10,841 bases of DNA from JBMNQS01 sp050944255 (GTDB taxonomy: Bacteria; Bacillota; Clostridia; Christensenellales; Maliibacteriaceae): the NCBI GenBank assembly GCA_050944255.1, contig JBMNQS010000069.1, positions 1 to 10,841 of the forward strand, in the 5' to 3' direction. The notes under the pieces are model-generated. The model saw nothing but the letters and a program-made list of their open reading frames with translations, made no database searches and was not told the DNA's origin. Positions 1 through 6,238 of the stretch are shown piece by piece. Positions within the stretch are counted from its first letter, which is position 1, and each line of letters begins with the position of its first letter. The position numbers were made by a program, and so were the translations under genes.

Positions 1-818
1 AAATGGCGCAGGAGCTTTACGCGGAGGTGGCCGCGCTGAAAGAGGCGGCGGAGGCTTTCCATCTGGAAACGCTTTTATCCGGCGAGTACGACGCCAACGA
101 CGCCATCATTTCCATCCATGCGGGGGCCGGCGGCACCGAGGCCCAGGACTGGGCCAATATGCTGCAGCGCATGTATATGCGCTACTGCGAAAAGAAAGGC
201 TATAAGACGACGGTATTGGATCTGCTGGAAGGCGACGAGGCCGGCATCAAGTCGGTGTCCATCCGCGTGCAGGGCGATCACGCCTACGGCTATCTGAAGG
301 CCGAGAAGGGCGTGCACCGCCTGGTGCGCATTTCGCCCTTTGATTCGTCCTCAAGGCGGCACACGTCCTTCGCTTCGCTGGATGTGACGCCGGAACTGGA
401 GGACGACGGGGCTATCCCCATCAACACCGAGGATCTTCGCATCGATACCTACCGCTCCGGCGGCGCGGGCGGCCAGCACGTCAACAAGACCGAATCGGCC
501 ATCCGGATCACGCACCTGCCCACGGGCATCGTAGTGACCTGCCAGAACGAGCGCAGCCAGATACAAAACCGGGAAACCGCCATGCGGATGCTGCGGAGCA
601 AGCTGGCGGAGATACGCGAGCGGGAGCAGCTTGAAAAGATGGCGGAAATACAGGGCGATCTAAAAAAGATCGAGTGGGGCAGCCAGATCAGGTCCTACGT
701 GTTCCATCCCTACCAGATGGTCAAGGATCACCGCACCAATTACGAGACAGGCAACATAGACGCCGTCATGGACGGAGAATTGGAGCCTTTCGTCCGCGAA
801 TACCTGATTCGCGCGTAA
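1..818 (+). CDS. prfB: Peptide chain release factor 2 (RF2), 5'-truncated by the window edge
   Basis: This is the C-terminal ~271 residues of RF2, the class I release factor that reads UGA and UAA stop codons and triggers peptidyl-tRNA hydrolysis on the ribosome. The visible part holds the SPF anticodon-mimic tripeptide (residues 111-113 from the first in-frame Met), which distinguishes RF2 from RF1 (PxT). It also holds the universal GGQ motif in the context SGGAGGQHVNK (GGQ at 156-158). In E. coli RF2 the GGQ is near residue 250, so about 94 N-terminal residues lie upstream of the window; the ATG at position 3 is internal. The programmed +1 frameshift typical of prfB would also lie upstream and cannot be judged. 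The gene ends in TAA, 30 bp before the next start, consistent with co-transcription with the downstream lipoprotein gene. Confidence 0.97.
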   Translation, partial: MAQELYAEVAALKEAAEAFHLETLLSGEYDANDAIISIHAGAGGTEAQDWANMLQRMYMRYCEKKGYKTTVLDLLEGDEAGIKSVSIRVQGDHAYGYLKAEKGVHRLVRISPFDSSSRRHTSFASLDVTPELEDDGAIPINTEDLRIDTYRSGGAGGQHVNKTESAIRITHLPTGIVVTCQNERSQIQNRETAMRMLRSKLAEIREREQLEKMAEIQGDLKKIEWGSQIRSYVFHPYQMVKDHRTNYETGNIDAVMDGELEPFVREYLIRA

Positions 819-848
819 TATTTGCATCCGAAAGAAGGAGAACTCAAC

Positions 849-1895
849 TTGAGAAACCGAATCGTTGCAGCAGCGCTGCTGGCCGCCATGGTTTTTTCCA
901 TGGCAGGCTGTAAGAAAATCGAGCAGGACGAACCGTCGGTTACGCCGGTTCCCACAGTTATCCCTTCCGCCTCGCCCACGCCGGAGCCGGAACCCAAAAC
1001 CGTCTCGCCCATCACCGGGCTTGCGTGGGATGAGGACCTGCCCTTTAATCCCATCGCCGTGATGGTTGAAAACCATGTGGACGCCCGGCCGCAGAGCGGC
1101 CTTTCCAAGGCGGATCTGGTCTACGAGGCTTACGTAGAAGGCGAAATCACTCGATTCATGGCTATTTACATGTCGGAATTTCCGCAGAAGGTGGGGCCCG
1201 TGCGTTCCAGCCGTGTCTATTACCTGGACTGGGTCGCCGAATGGGATCCCATCTATGTGCACTACGGCGGCTCCCAGCCCAAAGGACGCGACGACTTCAA
1301 TATCTATTCCAAGATCGGCACCATGAACATCCGCGACCGCGTGGACGGCATGACCGACAGCGGCAGCATCACCCGCGATTCCAGCCGGCAGGCGCCCCAC
1401 AACGCCTATGCGGATTTGACAAAGATCGCAGAGAAGGGTAAGGACGGCGCCCAGGCCATGAAAGCGGGTTTTGCGCATACCAAGAGTGTTTCCGGCGGTG
1501 ATGCGGCCACCGGAATCGATATCGCCTATTCGCAGTTGAACCAGAACATCCTCCGCTATGAGTACAACCCGAAGAGCGGTACCTACGACCGGTTCGTCAT
1601 GGATGAGCCCTTTACCGACAGGGAAACCGGAGGGCAGATCACGGCAAAGAACATCATCGTCCAGAAGACGACGCATTCCGGCGTCGGTATCAATGCTTTG
1701 ATCGACCTGAAAGCCATAGGCAGCGGCGAATGCATTTACTTTATGGACGGTCAGGCATTCGAAGGCTCCTGGGAAAAGAAATCCCGCGACGAGGCTACCG
1801 TGTACTACGATACCGAAGGAGAAATCATGCAGTTTCTCCCCGGTAATATCTGGGTTCAGGTAGTCAGCGGCGCGGCGACGGTTCACTATCAATAA
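849..1895 (+). CDS. DUF3048 (YerB-like) lipoprotein
   Basis: A 348-residue exported lipoprotein of the DUF3048 family, like B. subtilis YerB; its biochemical role is not established. I chose the TTG at 849 rather than the TTG at 822 because GAAGGAG (834-840) lies 8 bp ahead of it and the protein then begins with a proper signal peptide: basic MRNR, a hydrophobic stretch, and the lipobox SMAGC with Cys21 as lipidated residue. A Pro/Thr/Glu-rich linker (about residues 30-55) follows. The DUF3048 N-terminal domain then begins near PITGLAWDE, with the conserved segments AVMVENH, ARPQSGL, VYEAYVEG and KVGPVRSSR. The C-terminal DUF3048 domain runs from about residue 225 to the end. The gene sits 30 bp after prfB and 68 bp before the Lit-like membrane protein gene, with a stem-loop in that second gap. 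Confidence 0.9.
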   Translation: MRNRIVAAALLAAMVFSMAGCKKIEQDEPSVTPVPTVIPSASPTPEPEPKTVSPITGLAWDEDLPFNPIAVMVENHVDARPQSGLSKADLVYEAYVEGEITRFMAIYMSEFPQKVGPVRSSRVYYLDWVAEWDPIYVHYGGSQPKGRDDFNIYSKIGTMNIRDRVDGMTDSGSITRDSSRQAPHNAYADLTKIAEKGKDGAQAMKAGFAHTKSVSGGDAATGIDIAYSQLNQNILRYEYNPKSGTYDRFVMDEPFTDRETGGQITAKNIIVQKTTHSGVGINALIDLKAIGSGECIYFMDGQAFEGSWEKKSRDEATVYYDTEGEIMQFLPGNIWVQVVSGAATVHYQ

Positions 1896-1905
1896 CGCAT
1901 TATGA

Positions 1906-1934
1906 GGGACGGCCCGGTACTTCCCGGTCGTCCC
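1906..1934 (+). terminator. Stem-loop after the DUF3048 gene (weak terminator or attenuator candidate)
   Basis: GGGACGGCC at 1906-1914 pairs with GGTCGTCCC at 1926-1934 (9 bp with one G-U), with an 11-nt loop. Only a poor T-tract (TTCATT) follows, so it is not a convincing intrinsic terminator. It may stabilise the upstream mRNA end or cause partial termination between the lipoprotein gene and the Lit-like gene, 30 bp downstream. Confidence 0.4.
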
Positions 1935-1963
1935 TTCATTCACCTGCGAAGGGAGGCAGACGC

Positions 1964-2695
1964 GTGAAAGCGCTGGGTTCATCTGCAAAGACATTTTCCA
2001 GGATCTTTTCCGTGCTGGCATCCATTTGCCTGGTGGCGGTGCTGCTTTTATTTGCGGTGCAGAGTATTGCCTACAGCAAACTGCACTATAAGGCAGAGTA
2101 CAGAAAGCTGGGCGTGGCGGCGCAAATCGGTATCACCGAAGAGGAATTGATGCAGATTACCGACAATATGGTGGATTATCTGAAGCTGAAACGGGACAAC
2201 CTTAATATGACGGCCACCATAGGCGGCCAGCAGCAGGAAGTTTTTACCACCCTTGAAAAGGAGCATATGCACGATGTGCAGGTGCTCTTTGAAAAGGGTC
2301 TGATGCTGCGCAATGTGCTGGTGGTGCTGGCGGTGCTGTTCGCTGCGCTTGTGGCGCTCATCGGCAGGACCAAAGGGCTCCGTATTCTTGCCCGCAGCAA
2401 CTGTGTGACGGTGATTGCCACCATCGTCTTGCTGTCAGCGGCAGCGGCGCTGATCGCCACCAACTTCGACCGCCTGTTTACCCAGTTCCACCTGGTCTTT
2501 TTCGATAACGACAAATGGATACTGGACCCGGCCCGGCACGTGCTGATCAATATGGTACCGCTGCAGTTTTTCTTCGATACGGCCATCTACATTCTGGTCC
2601 TGACGCTGATCTACTGGCTGATCCTGCTGGCGGGCTCCGGCGCGGTGCTGGCGATGACCGGATCGCATAAAAAATCCAAGGACGCCGCCGCATGA
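1964..2695 (+). CDS. TIGR01906/DUF1461 membrane protein, Lit-like (lipoprotein intramolecular transacylase family)
   Basis: A 243-residue integral membrane protein. Start GTG at 1964 is set by GGGAGG at 1951-1956. Hydrophobic segments lie at about residues 17-37, 116-134, 147-166 and 206-231. A large extracytoplasmic loop after segment 1 carries the conserved EKEHMHDVQ signature (His101). After segment 3 come FHLVFF (His176) and WILDP. These are the family marks of TIGR01906/DUF1461. Characterised members (Lit of Enterococcus faecalis and Bacillus cereus) move an acyl chain from the diacylglyceryl group of lipoproteins onto the N-terminal Cys amine, giving lyso-form lipoproteins, with two catalytic histidines about 72 residues apart; here the spacing is 75. 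Not every family member is a proven Lit, so the function is inferred. Its neighbour upstream is itself a lipoprotein gene. Its stop overlaps the tsaD start (ATGA), implying translational coupling. Confidence 0.85.
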   Translation: MKALGSSAKTFSRIFSVLASICLVAVLLLFAVQSIAYSKLHYKAEYRKLGVAAQIGITEEELMQITDNMVDYLKLKRDNLNMTATIGGQQQEVFTTLEKEHMHDVQVLFEKGLMLRNVLVVLAVLFAALVALIGRTKGLRILARSNCVTVIATIVLLSAAAALIATNFDRLFTQFHLVFFDNDKWILDPARHVLINMVPLQFFFDTAIYILVLTLIYWLILLAGSGAVLAMTGSHKKSKDAAA

Positions 2696-3780
2696 GCCGT
2701 TATCTGGATCAAGCGGAGGAAAAGCTGGCGGCGCTGAGGCAGGAGGGACATGCCCTGGTGCTGGGTATCGAGACGAGCTGCGATGAAACGGCGGCTTCGG
2801 TGGTGGAGGACGGACGCCATGTTTTATCCAGCGTCATCGACTCTCAGGTGATGGAGCATAGAAGATTCGGAGGCGTGGTGCCGGAGATCGCCGCCCGGGC
2901 GCATTTGGAGTCGGTGGACGACGTGGTGGACCAGGCGCTGTCGGAGGCGGGGATGACCTTATCGGATATCGACGCCATCGCCGTCACCAAGGGTCCGGGC
3001 CTGGTGGGGGCGCTTCTGGCGGGCGTTTCCTGCGCCAAGGCGCTGGCTTTCGCAAGGGAGCTGCCCCTGGTGGGCGTGCACCACATCAAGGGCCATATCG
3101 CCGCCGCTTATTTGCAGGATGCCTCCTGGCAGCCGCCGTTTCTGGCGCTGGTGGTCTCCGGCGGCCACAGCCATATCGGCCTTGTGGACGCCTACGACGC
3201 CGTCCGCTGGCTGGGCCAGACCCGTGACGATTCCGCCGGCGAGGCCTTTGACAAGGTGGCCCGGGTGCTGGGCCTGCCGTATCCCGGCGGCCCCGCCGTG
3301 GATGCCTTAGCTAAAGATGGCGATCCCAAGGCCATCCGCTTTCCCCGTGCCAAAGTACGCGGCGCCCCGCTGGATTTCAGCTTCAGCGGACTGAAAACCG
3401 CCGTGCTCCAGCATGTGCAGAAGCTCTCTGAGGCCCAGCTCATGGAGCAAAGGGCGGACATCGCCGCCTCCTTCCAGCAGGCGGTGGTGGACGTGCTGGT
3501 GGGGCATACCATGGAAGCGGCAAGGCATGCGGGCATGGAGAAAATTGCCGTGGTGGGCGGTGTGGCCTGCAACAGCCGACTGCGGGCGGATATGGCTGCG
3601 GCCGCGGAAGGAGAAGGCCTGGCGCTGTGCATTCCCGACGCCATATGGTGCACCGACAATGCGGCCATGATCGGCTGCGCCGGCCACTACGCGCTGTTAT
3701 CCGGCCGTCTGGATGATATGACCCTCAACGCCTCGGCCGTTATTCCCATCCGGGAGGATGCGCCGCAGATAAAATGCTAA
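2692..3780 (+). CDS. tsaD: tRNA N6-adenosine threonylcarbamoyltransferase TsaD
   Basis: TsaD (Gcp/Kae1 family) transfers the threonylcarbamoyl group from TC-AMP to A37 of ANN-decoding tRNAs, working in the cytoplasm with TsaB, TsaE and TsaC. The 362-residue protein shows the family hallmarks: LGIETSCDETA near residue 24, GGVVPEIAARAH at 60-71, the metal-binding HHIKGH (His131 and His135), VSGGHS, DDSAGEAFDKVARVLG with YPGGP, FSFSGLKTA, VVGGVACNSRLR, and CTDNAAMI with the metal/ATP-site Asp322. E. coli TsaD has ~337 residues; the extra length is mostly an N-terminal extension of ~20 residues (SRYLDQAEEKLAALRQEG) before the usual start. The ATG overlaps the stop of the preceding membrane protein gene, and AAGGA (2678-2682) lies 9 bp upstream, which supports this start. 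tsaB and tsaE are not in the window. Confidence 0.97.
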   Translation: MSRYLDQAEEKLAALRQEGHALVLGIETSCDETAASVVEDGRHVLSSVIDSQVMEHRRFGGVVPEIAARAHLESVDDVVDQALSEAGMTLSDIDAIAVTKGPGLVGALLAGVSCAKALAFARELPLVGVHHIKGHIAAAYLQDASWQPPFLALVVSGGHSHIGLVDAYDAVRWLGQTRDDSAGEAFDKVARVLGLPYPGGPAVDALAKDGDPKAIRFPRAKVRGAPLDFSFSGLKTAVLQHVQKLSEAQLMEQRADIAASFQQAVVDVLVGHTMEAARHAGMEKIAVVGGVACNSRLRADMAAAAEGEGLALCIPDAIWCTDNAAMIGCAGHYALLSGRLDDMTLNASAVIPIREDAPQIKC

Positions 3781-3816
3781 ATAATGGTGCCGGGTATTTT
3801 CTGCGCTTTCGTCTTG

Positions 3817-3825
3817 TGTTAAAAT
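3817..3825 (+). promoter_or_regulatory. Extended -10 promoter candidate for guaA
   Basis: TGTTAAAAT at 3817-3825 reads as TGn plus TAAAAT, an extended -10 element, in the 151-bp gap between tsaD and guaA. No good -35 box is visible (TTTTCT at 3797-3802 is the best at 17-bp spacing). The start of transcription would fall near 3832, giving a leader of about 100 nt. The same TGn-TAWAMT style recurs at 7713, 7759 and 9237. Confidence 0.45.
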
Positions 3826-3830
3826 ATACA

Positions 3831-3923
3831 GCGTAAGTTGGCAAACGCTTTCAGGCAGGGGCCGGTATTCGGCATCAAACCTTTTGGGAATCGGACAACC
3901 CCATAAGCGTAAAAAATAGGAGG
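3831..3923 (+). promoter_or_regulatory. Structured guaA 5' leader with alternative stems (unidentified)
   Basis: The leader can close with ACGCTT (3845-3850) pairing AAGCGT (3905-3910), then GGGG (3858-3861) pairing CCCC (3899-3902). Inside is the small hairpin GCCG/CGGC (3861-3864, 3870-3873), which competes for G3861. The same ACGC could instead pair with GCGT at 3831-3834, so two exclusive folds exist. The outer stem ends 7 nt before the AGGAGG ribosome site (3918-3923). I do not recognise the conserved bases of purine, ZTP, PRPP, preQ1 or THF riboswitches. No intrinsic terminator is seen in the leader, so any control would act on translation or RNA stability. Confidence 0.35.
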
Positions 3924-3931
3924 ACATATCC

Positions 3932-5464
3932 TTGCAGAGTGAAAAGATTGTCGTATTGGATTGCGGCGGACAGTACAATCAGCTGATCGCCAGGCGCGTC
4001 AGGGAGACGGGCGTGTACAGCGCCATACTGCCCTGCCAGACGCCGGTATCCGAGTACGCCGACGACGCCTTGAAGGGCATCATCATCACCGGCGGCCCGC
4101 AGAGCGTCTACGCCGAGAACTCATTGAAAGTGCCCTCTGAGGTATTTGAGCTTGGCGTGCCGGTACTAGGCATCTGCTACGGCATGCAGCTGATGGCGCA
4201 CATGCTGGGCGGCGAGGTGGTCCCCGCCAGCGTCTCCGAGTACGGCAGCACCCATATGATGCATTCGGGCGGCGCGCTGTTTGAGGATGTGCCTTCGCCC
4301 CTTGAGGTGTGGATGAATCATACGGACCGCACCAAAAAGCTGCCCGAAGACTTTAAGACCACGGCGCATACCATGCACTGCGAGCATGCGGCCATGGCCA
4401 ATGTCCAAAAGAAGTTTTTCGCGGTACAGTTTCATCCCGAGGTGAACCATACCAGTCACGGCAGGGAGATCATCGAAAACTTTACGCGGAAGATCTGCCG
4501 CTGCGCGGACGTATGGAGCGCCGCGTCGCTGGCCGATGAGATGATCCGTGAAATCAGGGAACAGGTGGGCGATAACGGCCGCGTGGTGGCGGGGCTCTCC
4601 GGCGGTGTGGATTCCTCCGTTGCGGCAGTGCTGGTGCATAAGGCCATCGGCGAGCGCCTGACCTGCATTTTCGTGGACCATGGCCTGCTTCGCCAAAACG
4701 AGGCGGAGGAGGTCATGAGCCAGTTTGCCGGCAGGATGGGCCTGAATATCATTATGGTGGATGCCGCCGACCGATTCTTAGGTAAGCTGGAGGGCGTGGT
4801 AGACCCCGAAGAGAAACGCAAGATCATCGGTAGCGAGTTCATCCGCGTTTTTGAGGAGGAATCCCGCAAGATCGGCGCCGAGTACCTGATGCAGGGCACC
4901 ATTTATCCCGATATCATCGAAAGCGGCTTTGGCAACGCCGCGGTGATCAAGAGTCACCACAACGTGGGCGGCCTGCCCGACGACGTCAAGTTCAAGGGCC
5001 TGGTGGAGCCGCTGCGCCTTCTGTTCAAGGACGAAGTGCGCGTGCTGGGTGAAAGCCTGGGCATCCCGTCGGAACTTGTATGGCGCCAGCCCTTCCCAGG
5101 CCCGGGCCTGGGCATCCGCGTCGTGGGCGAAATCACCCCCGACCGCCTGCGCATCGTCCGCGAAAGCGATGCCATTGTCCGCGAGGAAATCCAGAAAGCC
5201 GGCCTTGGCCGCGACGTTTGGCAGTATTTCACCGTCTTTACCGGCGTGCGTTCGGTAGGCGTCATGGGCGATAGCCGCACCTACGACCACTGCATCGCTA
5301 TCCGCGCCGTGCTTTCCACCGACGCCATGACCGTTGAAGTGGCCGAATTGCCCTACGACCTGCTGCGCCGCATGTCCGGCCGCATCATCAACGAAGTGCG
5401 CGGCGTCAACCGCGTCGTCTACGACATCACGTCGAAGCCGCCAGGAACGATCGAGTGGGAATAA
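3932..5464 (+). CDS. guaA: GMP synthase (glutamine-hydrolysing)
   Basis: GuaA converts XMP, ATP and glutamine to GMP, the last step of guanine nucleotide synthesis. The 510-residue protein is close to full length (E. coli 525). The N-terminal class I glutamine amidotransferase domain (about 5-190) has the triad Cys82 (GICYGMQ), His168 and Glu170 (FHPEVNHT). The ATP pyrophosphatase domain follows with the PP-loop SGGVDSS at 223-229. The C-terminal dimerisation domain carries PFPGPGLGIRVVGEIT and ends in the typical KPPGTIEWE. The TTG start at 3932 is chosen because AGGAGG (3918-3923) lies 8 bp upstream and the protein then starts just before the conserved KIVVLDCGGQY. It is separated from tsaD by 151 bp holding its own promoter and a foldable leader. 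Confidence 0.98.
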   Translation: MQSEKIVVLDCGGQYNQLIARRVRETGVYSAILPCQTPVSEYADDALKGIIITGGPQSVYAENSLKVPSEVFELGVPVLGICYGMQLMAHMLGGEVVPASVSEYGSTHMMHSGGALFEDVPSPLEVWMNHTDRTKKLPEDFKTTAHTMHCEHAAMANVQKKFFAVQFHPEVNHTSHGREIIENFTRKICRCADVWSAASLADEMIREIREQVGDNGRVVAGLSGGVDSSVAAVLVHKAIGERLTCIFVDHGLLRQNEAEEVMSQFAGRMGLNIIMVDAADRFLGKLEGVVDPEEKRKIIGSEFIRVFEEESRKIGAEYLMQGTIYPDIIESGFGNAAVIKSHHNVGGLPDDVKFKGLVEPLRLLFKDEVRVLGESLGIPSELVWRQPFPGPGLGIRVVGEITPDRLRIVRESDAIVREEIQKAGLGRDVWQYFTVFTGVRSVGVMGDSRTYDHCIAIRAVLSTDAMTVEVAELPYDLLRRMSGRIINEVRGVNRVVYDITSKPPGTIEWE

Positions 5465-5516
5465 ATGTTACTATTAACAATGTTTATGTAAATGGTTCGA
5501 TAAAGGAGGCAAAAAG

Positions 5517-5777
5517 ATGTTTTCTTATTATGTGATTGGCGTTCGAATGGACAATAGGGTCGGCAACGCTTTGAGGTTTCAAGAGGCGCTCACAAAAAAT
5601 GGTTGTAAGATAAGAGCGCGTTTGGGGTTGCATGAAGTAAGTGAGGATGCATGTGCAAATGATGGGCTTATTGTACTGCAACCTTGTGGAGAAAAAGAGG
5701 ATATCGAGCAGTTGGTTGAGGATTTGAATGACCTGGAAGGAATAACCGCAAAGCTCATTGATTTAAATGAAAATTAA
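5517..5777 (+). CDS. Small ACT-like protein, TM1266 / iron-only hydrogenase system regulator type
   Basis: An 86-residue protein with a clear ribosome site (AGGAGG at 5504-5509, 7 bp before ATG). Its order of elements suggests a single ferredoxin-like ACT fold: an N-terminal strand (YYVIGVRMDN), a helix (VGNALRFQEALTKNG), a strand with RARLGLHEV, then GLIVLQPCG, a second helix and a final strand (ITAKLIDL). This matches the pattern of the TM1266 family of ~80-residue proteins, often annotated as iron-only hydrogenase system regulators and often found near hydEFG-type genes. No hydrogenase gene is in this window, so the named role is not supported by context. Base composition is AT-richer than in guaA, 52 bp upstream, suggesting a different history. 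A strong terminator follows. Family assignment is by motif memory, moderate confidence. Confidence 0.7.
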   Translation: MFSYYVIGVRMDNRVGNALRFQEALTKNGCKIRARLGLHEVSEDACANDGLIVLQPCGEKEDIEQLVEDLNDLEGITAKLIDLNEN

Positions 5778-5825
5778 GCTTACGTTTGGGAAACGCTCTG
5801 TGAGAACAAACGGAAGTAACAGAGT

Positions 5826-5870
5826 AGAAAGTCGCAAATCCTGGTGTTATCTGGTTTGCGACTTTCTTTT
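5826..5870 (+). terminator. Strong intrinsic terminator ending the guaA / small-protein unit
   Basis: AGAAAGTCGCAAATCC (5826-5841) pairs with GGTTTGCGACTTTCT (5853-5867), one unpaired T in the left arm, followed by a T-run into 5870. Two smaller hairpins lie just before it: CGTTT/AAACG (5783-5787, 5791-5795) and CTCTGT/ACAGAG (5796-5801, 5819-5824). Confidence 0.92.
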
Positions 5871-5900
5871 ACTAAAAGTATAGCAAAAACGTGCTAAAAT

Positions 5901-6106
5901 GTACCGTTTAATCCATAATACTGATCGCATAGTTGAAGGCAAAATCGGTTGTTCCTGGAGTGCAGATATGCTTCTATATACTTTTTGCCGTTTTTAAATT
6001 GACGGCGTTAAATCCTGCGCCGCAGGGTCATGCAGAGCAAATGATTCACGCTGAAAGCTCTGAAGTGATTCTAAGGCAGTCCCGTTATCCCGTTTTTAAA
6101 CGGTAC
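5901..6106. mobile_element. MITE-like element candidate (206 bp, non-coding)
   Basis: The segment begins with GTACCGTTTAA (5901-5911) and ends with its exact reverse complement TTAAACGGTAC (6096-6106). Immediately outside are TGCTAAAAT (5892-5900) and TGCTAAATT (6107-6115), a 9-bp direct repeat with one mismatch, as expected for a target-site duplication. There is no ORF of note inside. Internal dyads include GCCGT/ACGGC (5987-5991, 6002-6006), the palindrome CCTGCGCCGCAGG (6014-6026) and the nested stem GCAGT/ACTGC around CCGTTT/AAACGG (6076-6109). Caveat: TGCTAAAAT also resembles an extended -10 promoter element and occurs again at 7713-7721, so one flank may be a promoter rather than a duplication. 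No related transposase is visible. Confidence 0.4.
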
Positions 6107-6139
6107 TGCTAAATTCCGAATGCCTACCGTCTCAGCGCA

Positions 6140-6238
6140 TTATTTAAGAATCATAACCCCTTTCAGATAATCGTCATCGCGCATTTTTTTCAGTGTAGGC
6201 AAAAGATCGTCCAGCGAATAGAAACGATGCGTGATCAG
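6140..6238 (-). pseudogene. 3' fragment of a zinc-type medium-chain alcohol/polyol dehydrogenase
   Basis: Reading down the - strand from 6238, 32 codons encode LITHRFYSLDDLLPTL followed by KKMRDDDYLKGVMILK, then TAA (6140-6142). The pattern LITHRF-x-LDD ... MRD-x-x-x-KGV is the usual C-terminus of zinc-dependent medium-chain dehydrogenases (sorbitol, galactitol-phosphate, threonine dehydrogenase types). Nothing of the N-terminal catalytic or NAD-binding domains precedes it: the aldolase gene stands there instead, in the neighbouring frame. The fragment is therefore a remnant, probably left by a deletion that joined it to the aldolase gene. Which dehydrogenase it came from cannot be told; a galactitol-1-phosphate or sorbitol type would fit the aldolase. 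Confidence 0.75.

Noticed and set aside
822..848. Upstream TTG start (822) for the DUF3048 lipoprotein
   Set aside because: It would put nine extra residues before the basic signal-peptide start and lacks a ribosome site; the TTG at 849 has GAAGGAG at ideal spacing.
660..2021. 453-codon - strand open frame opposite prfB and the lipoprotein gene
   Set aside because: It is a shadow of two well-supported + strand genes in GC-rich DNA and has no family motifs.
3841..3931. Known purine, preQ1 or ZTP riboswitch upstream of guaA
   Set aside because: The conserved core bases of those aptamers are not present; only generic base-pairing is visible, so it is left as an unidentified structured leader.
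5778..5870. Independent small RNA after the TM1266-like gene
   Set aside because: The hairpins are readily explained as the 3' untranslated end and terminator of the upstream gene; no separate promoter is seen.
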